DNA of 64,000 nt from Beta vulgaris subsp. vulgaris (taxonomy: Eukaryota; Streptophyta; Magnoliopsida; Caryophyllales; Amaranthaceae): the NCBI RefSeq assembly GCF_026745355.1, contig NC_079204.1, positions 6,071,103 through 6,135,102 on the forward strand. Direction: 5' to 3'. The position numbers and the translations under genes are program-made. The notes below the pieces were generated by a model. That model saw nothing but the letters and a program-made list of their open reading frames with translations, was not told the origin of the DNA and made no database searches. Each line of letters begins with the position of its first letter. Position 1 is the stretch's first letter. This document shows, one piece after another, positions 1 to 11,758 of this stretch.

Positions 1-315
1 TATTTAATTTGGGCTTATAATCTTACAAAACTCAACCAGGCAAATGTAAAACGGGAGAATAACAGCCCAAAAATGCCAAAAATAACAGAAATTTCAAACA
101 AAAAACGGTCTTTCATTTTAAAAAAATTGACACAGTTTTTGAAATTAACAAAGAAAAGCCATTCAATAAAAACCCATGTAGTACGCAACATAGATTTCTT
201 CATTAAATCTCGAAACAAATTGTTTCTCTTTCTGTTTGATCTTCTCGTTTCCTTGCAAAATTTCAAAATTTCTTTCTATTTTCAAAAGCTAACCTTTGTT
301 TTCTCTTCCAAAGTT

Positions 316-2518
316 ATGTCATTCACCTACAATAAGCAGCTCTCAGCTAAAACCTTATTTGATTCCTTACACATGAGTTCATGGGTCATCTTCACAATTC
401 TCTGCACAACAATAATTTTCATTGTAATCATTCTCGTTACTATCCTATGCTTCTGCTATTGTTTTCCTCGACGACATCGATCCAAAAACCGAGCTTTTCT
501 CACTTCAAATCATGCCAATATCTATAGTTCTTCATCACTAAAGAAGAGGTTCCTTTCATTTAATGGTTCAAATCATATCGTCAATATGGTTCCTCTAGAA
601 TGTGAGGTGATTAGACCAAGTAATTTTTGTGAAAATGAATTGGAAAATCTTAGTAATATAAGACAGAATTATAGTAGAATATGTCATTGGTTCTCAATGA
701 GGGAGATCATAGAAGCTACAAACAACTTCCATAGTAGGAATTTAATCGGAGTTGGATGTTATGGTAAGGTTTACCGAGGTTTTCTATTTGATGGTACACA
801 AGTTGCTGTGAAAGAGCTCACAATAACCAGGTAACATTTTTGTTTGTTGTATACAAAGCTATATAGGGTAGTGATGTAGACAAGTTTCGATCTCTTAGAT
901 ACCATATCTACACGACTTTGCCAACTAAACTGGTCGACATTCATACAGTATATATATGTGATCATTGCTAATCCCAATATTATTTGAGCTATACTCTGAA
1001 TTATGTGGACTCACTATGCATGAATAATCAGTATCAATACAGAGAAGATCAGACGAATAGTGGAGGAAATTCCAAATATGAACCACAAAAACCTTGTGAA
1101 GATAATAGGCTTTTGTGTGGAAGAATGTGATCTTTCTACAAGGTACTCAAATGCAGACTTATTAGATTGTCATTTGTATACATCTTGATACTTCTTTTAA
1201 AGTTATATGCTTCTTTGGTTTGATACTTAATAGTACTAATATCTAAGAACTCGTTAACCATTTTAGGTATATACTTGTATGCGAATATGTTGACAATGGC
1301 AATCTGCAACAGTGGCTTCATGCAAATGATGTTGAACAAATCAATCCTTTGAGTTGGAGAACTCGTGTGGATATCATTTCAGGAACTGCGAAAGGGTCAG
1401 AAAATAATCATTCACATTAGCTCCAAACTTCCATATTCTCAAGCTTAGCTTGTTCATTGTAGTTTTGAAATTACATGTTATACTTTCGGCTTTTTAAGAA
1501 ATAAAAAGCACGTATTTGCATAGCAGAAAGAGCAGTTTCCAGTGTATTGTTGTCAGTGTTCTTCAGATATCAAAAAACATACCTGACTAGTTGAAGTGTC
1601 TTTAACTTTCAGTTCCTTAGTTTGCATCAAGTTAATATTTTCCTCGGCAGATTAGCTTACATGCATGAAGATTTTGGGCAAAAGATCGCGCACAAGCAAT
1701 TACAATCTCATAAGATCTTGTTGGATCATCAATGGAATCCAAAGATATCTGATTTTGCTGTTGCAAAATTATTAGATCATCCGAGTTTATATTCATATGA
1801 GTAAGACTATTACATAATACTATACTTCATACTGCATATCCACTTAACTAAAATTTGGAGGCGTTTTTCTGAACCAATATATGACTATGACTATGACTAT
1901 GGCTATGACTAGGGAGATGAACGAAGAAGAAGATGTTTATAGCTTCGGAGTGCTTGTCATGGAGATCATCTCAGGAAGGCAGCCTACTGAGAATAATAGA
2001 CCTAAAGAAGAGGTAATGCTGCTGATTCTCCTATAAATTGTATAAAGTTATCAAGTTCTTTGTAAACTACTGTTTTTTGTTTAACATAGTGTCTAATAGA
2101 ATTTTCGATGAAATACTTGTTATGCTAATTACTTCAGTGTTAACTTTGATCAATACAATTAATGTGTTCTAGCAACAACTCGTTAAATGGTTGAAGAGAA
2201 TGGTATTGAACCAAAACTATGAACAAGTTGTTGATCCGAAGATACCCCAACTGCCTCCTCTGAAAGAGCTCAAAAGGATCCTTCTGATTGCCTTGCGTTG
2301 TGCTGATCTTGTCGTCGAAAATAGGCCTAAAATGGGAGAAGTCATACACATGCTCGAGCCACGAGATTTGTTACTCTCGGGTGTGAGTACATTTCATATT
2401 TCACAGCTCTCAATTGTTCATCCTGTTTCAGCTATGATCATGCTAGTTTTCGTCGATTTTTCAGGTGCAACATGTTTATCGTAGAAGTTTCTCTCAAGAG
2501 AGTCTAATTTCTTTCTGA
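316..2518 (+). CDS. Receptor-like kinase (At1g01540/At3g17420-type), intact frame but catalytically dead
   Basis: Exons 316-830, 1032-1142, 1267-1395, 1651-1800, 1913-2012, 2173-2382 and 2465-2518 join in frame with GT-AG borders to give 422 aa. Seen: a short N-terminus, one membrane segment (about residues 22-48), a basic stop-transfer stretch, then a kinase domain with glycine loop GVGCYG, VAVK lysine (K166), an N-lobe HKNLV stretch, and the family-typical GNLQQWLH and KGLAYMHE. HRD is changed to HKQ (266-268), the following Asn is Lys273, and DFG is DFA (286-288). The activation segment and APE (about 20 residues in relatives) are missing; exon 5 resumes at EEDVYSFGV. Relatives are plasma-membrane Ser/Thr kinases; this product should be a pseudokinase. 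ATG 316 is chosen because the family has a short N-terminus; the frame is open back to ATG 73, which would add 81 basic residues. An expressed pseudokinase or an early pseudogene are both possible; family assignment is from memory of the Arabidopsis proteins. Confidence 0.8.
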
Positions 2519-3890
2519 TCAAATCTTAATTGATTCATGTTGTTTTATTATTGACAATGAAATCCAGGTAATGTTAAAAATGTTTTCATGTTCATAAACA
2601 TGTTACATGATTACATCGTATTAATAGTCTATAGATTGTTGATCTTCTATGGGTGCAACTGAATTTAACTTATTTATCGTGCATATCAACTTATCCAAAC
2701 TTATACTTCTCCTAATTAACAAATATATAATATGTATACTTTGAATCAAAGTTTAGCCTCCTTTATTAATATAGAAAGCCTAAAGGTAAATTTGCCAAGA
2801 TATGAACGATTTCAATTCAAGAAAAGCATTATGATCTTTTCATCTTAGCTATTTATTCGACATATCTAATTTGAGTTGCTAGAAAAAAGTAGAACATTTT
2901 TAAGAAAATTTTGATGCAGCATTGATCGACTAATCGTAATAAGACATACATGATTGCTTATCTTCAAAACTCAAGATCGATTTTATTTCCAAGACCACAA
3001 CATACGACTCATATTACACTTGATTTAGTACCCAGAAAATACCTGGTCAATACCCGGAAAAAGAGTTAAGGTTGTTACTCGCAAAGAAAAATAATTTTAA
3101 GGTTTTATTTTGCCAGATTTTTTTAAAAGGTCGTTTCTCGCAAAAAATTGTATTTAAAAGATTGTTTCTAACAAATTTTCCAAGATTTTATTAAGAGATG
3201 GACAAGAAAAATTAATAAGATAATACTGGTGTTTCTCTAAAAAGAGATGAGTGAGATTGGCATGTCTCCCTTAAGTTCAAGGATCTTGCATGGTGTATTT
3301 ATGACTTTTGAGTTGGTTAAAAGAGGAGATTTTGATTGATTCATATAGAAATAAGATAAAAATTAATTTGGATGCTTTTGTTACAAGTCTGATTAATTGT
3401 TTTTGTAATCTTGAATATGGATTTACAAAGTCACAATTAATATATGTTAATTAGATAATCATTTGTGCTAATAATTATTATAATTATGCATATACGCTTT
3501 GAAAAATCTACGGCATAGACTATTATCGATGGATTGGTTTGGACTTTGGAGTGAGGCATTGTCCACCATACATTTGCTATTGACAGACTGTTGTACTCCT
3601 TCGAGCCATAACTAAGTTTATTTATCTATGCCAAGTATGCCACGTTAACCAAAAAAAAACATATAAGGGGTACTTTGGAAAATCTAGTTGGTGTAGGATA
3701 CTCATCCACTCCTACGAAAGAGAAAAATACCTTTGTCTAGATTTTTCTTTAAACCAACATAGCTGAAAATTTACTAGTATTACATAAATAGGCAGGCATT
3801 ACATGCAGTGGTAGAAGATAGAACACACAAATCAGAGATAAGAGTTAAACATAACAATAAACCAAAGACAAAGGCTCACCCAACATGAAC
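2519..3890. other. Intergenic spacer between two genes' 3' ends
   Basis: Convergent 3' flanks of the kinase (+) and the polygalacturonase (-). AT-rich; I see no ORF, TIR pair or target duplication. The 3' UTRs of both genes must lie here. Confidence 0.5.
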
Positions 3891-6800
3891 TCAAGCCACA
3901 AAAGGAGCTAAGCAAACTTTGAGCTCCACCTCTTCAATTGGTAACCTATCCTTAGGGAAAGGACAATCCACGACCCTATTATCCTCCCTTAACAACCCGC
4001 AAGCCCGAGGCTTAACCCGACTCATGACTCCTTCAACATTAGTACAATTCCACAACATCTCTTTGGGTTCACGGGCCAACCCTATTGTAATGTTAGACAT
4101 ACATATACCCTTAAAAACATCCCCCTTGATCCCCTCCAGATATCCTGGCATGCTCACGTTCTCTGCTATCATATCCCCGTAGTTAATTCCCTCGATAGTG
4201 GGTAGCGCCCGTGGGTTGTAATATGGGTCAGGGTGCGCTCCATAATATCCCGTCATCCAGAAAACATATTTCATGGTCTTCATTGTCATTTTCCTTACAA
4301 AGATATCTTTGACAAAGGCACCCCGACCAGGGGAGCTTTTGATTCGGACTGCTGACTCTGTGTCGATAGCAGTTATGTGCTCAGCCCGTATGTCTTGGAT
4401 TCCACCTGACATCTCGCTCCCAAGCGCAATGGTGGCGCTTGTTGGAGAGATGCACGTAAGATGGCGGATGATTACATGCTGTGTTGGCATGTTGAAACGG
4501 TTTCCATACTCATCCCACCCACTCTTAATTGCTATGCAATCGTCTCCAGAGACTATGTAGTTGTTCTCTATTAATACATTTGAACATGAGTCTGCATACA
4601 AGTTAACAAAAATAAGAAATTGATTTTACTATTCAACAATAATACCTAAGCACAAAAATGATCAGATAAACAAAAACATCAGACTAAAAAAGCTCAATAA
4701 GTTACCAATTACCTGGATCAATACCGTCAGTGTTAGCAGAATGAGTTGGTGCAAGGATGGTCAGTCCTTGAATTATCACATCTCTACAATGATTTAAAAT
4801 TAAGTGCTTAAAAATAAATCACCTATACAATATTTAAAAAACAGTATCAAATGGCGAGTCCCTTAGATATGTTCCGATTTAGAAGTATTATTCATGTAGT
4901 CGAAGTTTAAGAACATGGACAGTACATAGAAAAAGAAAGGTCATCATGTGGGTTTTGTTAGATACGTTTCAATTTGTATTTTTAAATATTAACTTAACTC
5001 TTACTAATATGTAATACCAGTCAATTAAAGATGTAAAAAGGCATAATGTGGAGACTACAAAAATTTGCAAATGATAGAACAGCTCGATAAAATGGGAGAG
5101 TATTTCATAAACAAAATATGGGAGAATATACCTGCAATAAATAGGGTGGACATTCCAGTTAGGAGAGTTGAGCAAGGTGAGATCAGAGATTTGGACTCCG
5201 TTAGAGAACATAAGCTCTATCATGTAAGGTCTTGTCTCATTAAGTTCATTATTCCGATATTTCTTCCACCATATTGCACCTTGGCCATCAATTGTCCCAT
5301 TCGCGCCTACAATCAATCAGATGTATGCTTAAAAGATCATTGGATGTTTGATGACTTGATGAGGTATTAGAACACGGCCCATACGACATACGGGCTAATT
5401 TTGCATTTTCACCATTGGATGTGCATGAAATTGTGACCATGCAATGTTTAGAAGATCAAAGATCCCAAAATTTTTTCATTGTCTTTTATTTGGTCTGGGG
5501 GAATAAAGGAATAGAAGTTGGCAAGATCTTCTATAAGACAATTTCGCAATAAAACCAACATGTGAGCTGGAATTGCTTCTGCGACACCAAAAAAGACGAG
5601 GGAGAATAACTAACATATACTTCATACAAGATTAGACAGTTTCACTTAAGAGTCCTTTACCTGTAATAATAACATCAGTAAGATTGGTTCCAAATATAAG
5701 ACTTTGGTAACGACCAGCAGGAGCGTCTCTTCCTTTACCGTAAGATGGCAGAGGTGCAAGAATTGGCCAGTCCTTCTCATCCTGCTCATATCACATTGAT
5801 GTTTAGAGTAAGGTTGTGAATTGTAATTACAGTAACAAAAATTTTAACTATCTTTTAGACTATTCTAAATCTAACAATAAAAAGGAAACTGACATAACCC
5901 CAATATAATGGCAAACAAAACAAAATACTCAGTGAATTTTGTAGGCCCATATTACCACTTTTTTTTAACAACATGCTTATTTCTAGGAATTTACAAGCTG
6001 CAAAAGTCAACAATAATTATGAATCCTTCCTGTGCAAGATCTAGTATTAGGGACACATTCATCATGCTGTTAACATTTCCACATCATAGATTGAATTACA
6101 CTCTCAGTACGAAATCAATTATTACATGCTACTACTATTTTGAAATACTTAAAGAAGTAGTCAGAATTTCTAAAAGGATCAACAGTTAAAGGTTTATAAT
6201 TGGGTTTTCCAGAAATGTCCTTCCTAAATTGAGTTATGAAGAGCGTTGTTGGGACTTGAGATCACCTAACTATCATATACAATTCCTCTTCATAAAATTA
6301 TGTGCATTATTAAGTAGGAAATGTGCCCATAAATTAAGAGATGTTGAGACAATATGAGATCTTTGAAAAACAATAGTACTTAGGAACTTCATCGACACTG
6401 CACCGGCCTAGAGCAGGAAATCAGGCAGCTAGATTCAACTTTAAGTTTTGTCCATCAGCAAAATTTCCCCAAGCCCAAGGTTCCCTTCTGGAATTATGAT
6501 ATTATGCATGTGCTGACCTTTCAAAGAGAACTTGAACTAACAGTTCGACGAGTAAGCAAATAATGCATAGTGATGCGAGAAGAATGACATTTTTTAAAAA
6601 GTTGGTAAGATGAAGGATCTCACCCTACTGACTTGGCACCTCGCACAGGTATATAACCAGTCAAATTTGCACATCAACCTCCTTGGAGGGAGGGGGGATG
6701 GTAAGGGAAGCCTCACTCCCAAAGAGCCCCTAGTGAGATTTTATCCCATGACCTTGAAGTCATGAGGTCAAATCTTTACCACTAGGCCAAGAATAACATG

Positions 6801-9725
6801 TTAGACTATTTTGCCTCTTACATCCCCTAAAAGGCTAGAACAAATGACATTTTCTCATCTTTCTGAAAAATAAACAATAAAGACTATCAGTTATGACTGC
6901 AAGGTACGCCATGGGACCATGGAGCATACTACAGGGGGCAATAGAACATGTATGCTTCTGAGGAGGCAACTATACGCAATTACGCATCACGCATGTGTTG
7001 CTCACATCAGATAGTGTATGACTTGTATGCTGCTCAAGTTGTTGCAAGTGCACCATATAAGATGAGAAAAACTCTAATTGGCTAAAGCCAACTAAACAGA
7101 CTATGGTTAGTCATAGTTTTTCCAAGATGCCTTATTAGCCGACTATGGTCTATGGATATTTGGTTTGAATGTAATGTATAAAGGTAAATGATCAATGGTA
7201 TTTTATTTTTGATTAAAAGGAGATTTGTTAATTACTAGCCGAAGTCAGCTAAAATTTAGCCAAATAGCATGACTCAAGATAGAAGAATAATATATTTAGT
7301 GAATTGTTCGCTGATGAGTGATGACCCAACAAGGAAATGGGGTGGAGCCAACAACAATTAGAATTATCAAAATACTCCCTCCGCTTTCTTTATTTGCTAC
7401 ATTATTTATGCACGGTTTTCAAAATGTTTTTAATCCTTAATATCTCCTATTCCTTTGTAAAATTATAAAAAAAATTGATATTATGAATCTACACATTGAG
7501 ACAAATCTAACAAGACCACACTTGACTATATTTTTACTTATAAAAGAATCAAAATAATCGATCAAAGTTGGTAGCTTGATTTTCCAAAATAGAAATGTAG
7601 CAAATAAAAGAAAGCAGAGGGAGTACATCTCTTCATTCATCACCGACCGATTCTCTAAGTACTTTTTCTCTACAAGGCATAACCCCCTAGAACAAATCGC
7701 AATGGATCCCTTTCTTCCTTTACTGAAATTGGCAATCGCAATGGATCCCTTTCTTCCTTTACTGAAATTGACATCCCTTTAATTAAGGAGCAAATTGGGG
7801 TACCTTACAATTTTCTTCTTTCACTTTTTAGGTAAACAAAGGAGCTAAAAGTACATGCAATGGACCACTTTTCAACAAAAGCAAACACCTAGTACTGCTG
7901 GTACATGCGTTGCCAAAGTTTAGCATCTCTAATCTACTATTACCACCTAAGCTCACTTTTGCTCAAAATGCCTCAACTAGTACTACTGCTTGGATTTGAA
8001 ATACTAATAAGTGAAATAAACCTACATTACGCTATCGGCCCGTTTAATTAGTGGTCATAAACACTGGTAATAGTAATGATATTTAGTGTAAATTTGTAAA
8101 GAAGTTCTCATGTTAATGACCATGAGAATAAAACTTTATCACATAACATACGTTTTCCTTCCTAAATTTCTATTACCATCCAATACCACCTTCTCAAGTG
8201 GTAATGGATAGTAATGAGATTTTAGGAAGAAAATGAATATCTTGGGATGAATTAGTATTACCATAGGGAATAACATTGGAATTATAGTACAAATTAACAG
8301 TTTAATACATTATCATTCCCACCATATGGCTTCTTACGAAACAGGTCGATAATGAGTACCAGTGTACCACTACTAACTCTGGTACTAGTATCTCATCAAC
8401 TAAAATCTTTAGCATATGATCAAATCACTAATGTTAGTGATATTGTCCAGAAAAAAGACAGTTCTTGATAATATGAATTGTTAATATATTATATATCCTT
8501 TCATCTAAACTTGGACTTGCAAAAACTAATTTTGCCACCATTCACTTCAACCCTTGAGACAGACAGCAAATTAATACTAGCTATTCAATTTGTTTCGCAT
8601 CAGACCATCAGAAGCATTTGGTTAAACCCAGGGTCGGGGCTAGGATTTTAGGGGCACTGTGCGGATTCTTAAAAAGAGGCCTTAAAATCCGCATGGAAAG
8701 ACTCACCGAAAGAGTACCAGAGTGCAAAATTTAAATCGTAGTTACAAGGATTCGATCCCTTCACCTCATGTAACTAAGGCCCAAAACACACCACTACTCC
8801 ATACACTTTATTTGATTTATTATTGTTACAAACATTATAAGTACAGAGCTTTTGGGGCCCCTGTCAAACTGAGGCCCTGCGCGGTCGATCACTTTGCTCA
8901 TGCCAAACGCCGGCCCTGGTTAAACCTAAGATATTCAATATATGTATGTAAAATGCTATGTTATGCTCAATCTGAGCAAATTGAGTAAGAATATAGCATT
9001 GTGTGTACCATGCAACATAATATATCAGGTCGTATTATAGAAATTGTAAGTCAAATTACATTAGTTACACAAAGAGCATTAATGTTAAGTATGGCCTATG
9101 GGACTCAAGTCTCAAGGTACCCTTAGTGTCCTACACAACTACGTGTCCGATTCGGCTATTTTTCTATAAAAAAAGTTTCACTTTTCTTGGCCCAATATAA
9201 GGTGTCCGAGTGTACGTCCCACACATGTTCGAGTTTGAGTATTCTAACACTAGCACACAGGTACTTGAGGTAGCAAGGATGTCTTGGCCTAGTGGTTAAA
9301 ATTGAGGTGCTGTGAACGATAGGTGAATCCCCCCTCCCCTTCTTTGTACTTCGTGGCTCATATGGATAAAAAAAAAAACAGGTACTTGAGCTGAAATAAA
9401 GAATACTAGCAACATACTTCTAACAAGGAAAATGAAATGAGAGTATAAAGAAAGAGACCTGAGAAGCAAGGAGTACAGCATCCTTGTGAAGGTAAAGAGT
9501 AAAGTGGCTGATGAGAGAGAAACTGCCAGTTAACCACCTTCCTCTTGGGATTATAAGTTGAGCTCCACCATCAGGGGCAATTCTGGAAAGATGTCTAATT
9601 GCTGACTTAAAAGCCTTTGTATTTAACGTCTTCCCATCTCCTTTCGCTCCAAATTCAGTTACAATTGCACTGTGTTTTCTGCAGTTTACTGCCCTGTATG
9701 ATATTGTTGGGTGTGAATTTACCAT
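3891..9725 (-). CDS. Polygalacturonase-like glycosyl hydrolase family 28 protein
   Basis: Minus-strand exons 9725-9459, 5781-5661, 5306-5132, 4783-4713 and 4591-3891 join in frame (444 aa from the Met at 9725). Motifs: TEFGAKGDGKT opening, NTDGIDP (D207), GDDCIAIKSG (D228, D229), RIKSSPGRG. The position of the classical GHG motif reads GSEMSGG, as in the plant At3g62110-type subfamily, so pectin hydrolysis is likely but not certain. Known role of the family: cleavage of homogalacturonan in the cell wall. Odd: a hydrophobic, signal-anchor-like stretch (IIWVLLIS) lies in frame just upstream (about 9795-9755), but that frame reaches a stop with no ATG; the only nearby upstream ATG (about 9800) is out of frame. 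Either an unseen 5' exon supplies the start, the ATG has been lost, or translation starts at 9725 and gives an unsecreted form. Intron 1 is about 3.7 kb and carries several transposons. Confidence 0.78.
6594..6842 (-). mobile_element. tRNA-derived SINE-like element in polygalacturonase intron 1
   Basis: On the minus strand it has a box A-like head (ttggcctagtggtaa). It is flanked by an 11-bp direct repeat aatgacatttt at 6583-6593 and 6843-6853. The A-rich tail is short and unclear, so the class is inferred mainly from the head and the duplication. Confidence 0.5.
7375..7623. mobile_element. Stowaway-type MITE
   Basis: Starts ctccctccgctttc and ends with the inverted form gaaagcagagggag, flanked by TA on both sides (7373-7374, 7624-7625). 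About 249 bp, in polygalacturonase intron 1. Tc1/mariner-derived by its termini. Confidence 0.85.
7695..7770. repeat. 37-bp tandem duplication
   Basis: The unit beginning aatcgcaatggatcc occurs at 7695-7731 and again at 7734-7770 with no differences seen, separated by 2 bp. It lies in intron 1 of the polygalacturonase gene. It looks recent. Confidence 0.9.
8629..8918. mobile_element. Non-autonomous hAT-type element
   Basis: 290 bp with short ends CAGGGTCGGGG / CGCCGGCCCTG and a perfect 8-bp target duplication gttaaacc at 8621-8628 and 8919-8926. Eight-bp duplications and CAGGG termini fit the hAT superfamily. No coding capacity. It sits in polygalacturonase intron 1. Confidence 0.8.
9270..9377 (+). 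mobile_element. Short tRNA-derived SINE with 13-bp target duplication
   Basis: Box A-like tcttggcctagtggttaa, a degenerate box B (ataggtgaatcccc), and an A-tail. The flanking duplication acaggtacttgag lies at 9257-9269 and 9378-9390. It is only about 108 bp, short for a SINE but complete by its borders. It sits in polygalacturonase intron 1, close to exon 1. Confidence 0.85.
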
Positions 9726-10409
9726 TTTACCCCCATCTTCTATTCTTCCTTTCACCGTCTTCGTCGAGATGCTTATGAGCAGTACCCAAATAATCGCTAC
9801 ATTGTATACAACACCTGTTTTTACCTATTTTTTCATCAAATTTCATAAAAATAATATTAGGGACAAAATAATATAAGATGAAAATGATCTTGATACATTT
9901 TTTAAAAAAAATTAACAAAAGAATAAGGGAAATTTACAGCAGTGTATCTGGGTTTACGAGATGGTAACATTGTTATGCTGCCTGAGATTAAAAAAATGGG
10001 TCGGAGTGAGTGATGGGAAAAGAATGGGAAGGGTGGATTTATGGAGAAATAGAGAGGCGAGGAGGTGGAGGGCCCAGGTGATAAAAGCTAGGATATTTTG
10101 GATTGGAAATGAAAATTTCCCAATTTTGGATACCCAAGAGTATCTGAAACATGGTGATTATTCGTATCTATATAATAATATAAAGCAATAAGGATTTGCT
10201 TATGTGTCAAGAGCAAATTGAATTGCTGATGTGTCAATCCTTTGTAATATGTTTTACAATATTTTGCCACGTGTATTTGTCTTTAAAAATTTCTGTTATG
10301 CATTACTTTTTTAGGCACATAATTGAAAAGCTATTTAAGAAAGTTCTCTGTTATGGAATGTAAATCAACTAAATTTTAGGAATCGATTGCTATTAATTAG
10401 TAATTACTT

Positions 10410-10625
10410 ATGCATCATAAAACTGCCAAAAAAAATATATCTCCTAAATCCGATATTTTAGGCACTAATTAAAAAAAAAATCATATTCCCTAAATACGGT
10501 TTTTTAGAAACTAATTAAAATTCATATCTCCTAAATTCGGTATTTGAGTTACTAATCATATATTTTGGCACTAATTAAGAAATAAATTTATATTACGAAG
10601 CTGATATTTTAGATACTACTTAAGG
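10410..10625. repeat. Degenerate minisatellite inside the Helitron
   Basis: About four imperfect copies of a 50-60-bp unit with the core tcctaaatccgatatttta followed by ggcactaatta. Internal minisatellites are common in plant Helitrons. Confidence 0.6.
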
Positions 10626-10987
10626 TATTACAACTATTTAAATGAACATGTTGTATTCTCTTCTTAAACCCAAATTAAAATAAAAGTCTTAATAGATTAT
10701 AATATTAAATTAAAGTTTACCAAGGGACGTATTAATCATACAATAAGTTGTATTATAGAGTTTTTTTTTTTTAAAGTTCAAATGATAAGATCATTGACCA
10801 CATATCCATACCATCAACATTATAAGTTCATTGCAAACTATAAAATCGTGGGCCGTCATATTACAAATACTACGGTGTATCCCATAAAATGATGACAATT
10901 ATTAGTGAGTTACAATGTGGTTAGCAATACAAAACACAATCCATGATAAAATCAATAATAATTGGTATTAGCACCTCATGTATAACA

Positions 10988-11131
10988 CAAAAAAAATAAA
11001 CATCTTATGTATTAACACTTAGCTTACATAAAAGAATAAAAATCTTATGTAATAACACTTAGCTTGCACAAAAGAATAAACATCTTATGTACTAATACTT
11101 GCACAAAAGTCTAAACATCTTATGTACTAAA
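10988..11131. repeat. Minisatellite, unit about 43 bp
   Basis: Four imperfect copies around the core aataaacatcttatgta, mostly linked by acacttagcttgcacaaaa. Inside the 10.2-13.1 kb Helitron. Confidence 0.75.
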
Positions 11132-11502
11132 CCTAATATTAAACTATCAATTAAAAAATGAATTAGCCAATATATAAATAGATAAGAAAAGATAACAAAC
11201 TCAACAAAGGTTAACTTTTACTTGGCTCATGAGGTTTATAAAACTTAAAGGAGGGTAGCCTAATTGTAACAACAAACATGAGATGTCTTAAAGTTTAGTA
11301 TAATAACAATGGGACCCCTTTCATTGTACAAAATATCACATCACAGTATTTAAAGTTTGCTAGGAATATGCTATCTTAACTGGTAAATGTATGGCATCTC
11401 TATGTAAGGGTTAAAAATTAAAATTACATATAGAACTTATGTGAAATTTATCGTCCATAATTTTAGTGTAGTTGTATCTTTGTGAAGTTTATGAGTCATA
11501 TA

Positions 11503-11758
11503 CTTCCTCCGTTTCGAATTACTCGCTACACTTTCAAAATTCCACTACTATTCATGAATGAGGTTTGACCATGCATTATTTACTATTAGATAAAATCAAA
11601 TGTTATAATGTAATTGTTGGATTTGTCTCAATGTATAGTTTCAGAAAATCAAAATTTTATACTTTACTCTAATACATAATTAAAGATATTAGTAGTCAAA
11701 GTAGTGCATAGACAAGCATGAAAGTCTAAGTGTAGCGAGTAATTTGAAACAGAGGCAG
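11503..11758. mobile_element. Stowaway-type MITE
   Basis: Ends cttcctccgtttcgaatta and taatttgaaacagaggcag are inverted copies, flanked by TA at 11501-11502 and 11759-11760. Nested in the Helitron. Confidence 0.8.

Noticed and set aside
73..315. N-terminal extension of the kinase from ATG 73
   Set aside because: Basic, low-complexity and absent from the family; ATG 316 matches the usual short N-terminus. The frame is open, so it is not formally excluded.
9285..9330. Functional tRNA genes at box A/box B-like sites (also 6780, 21990, 37380, 39200, 39900, 45735, 63440)
   Set aside because: None folds into a full cloverleaf by eye; most have A-tails or target duplications and are SINE heads.
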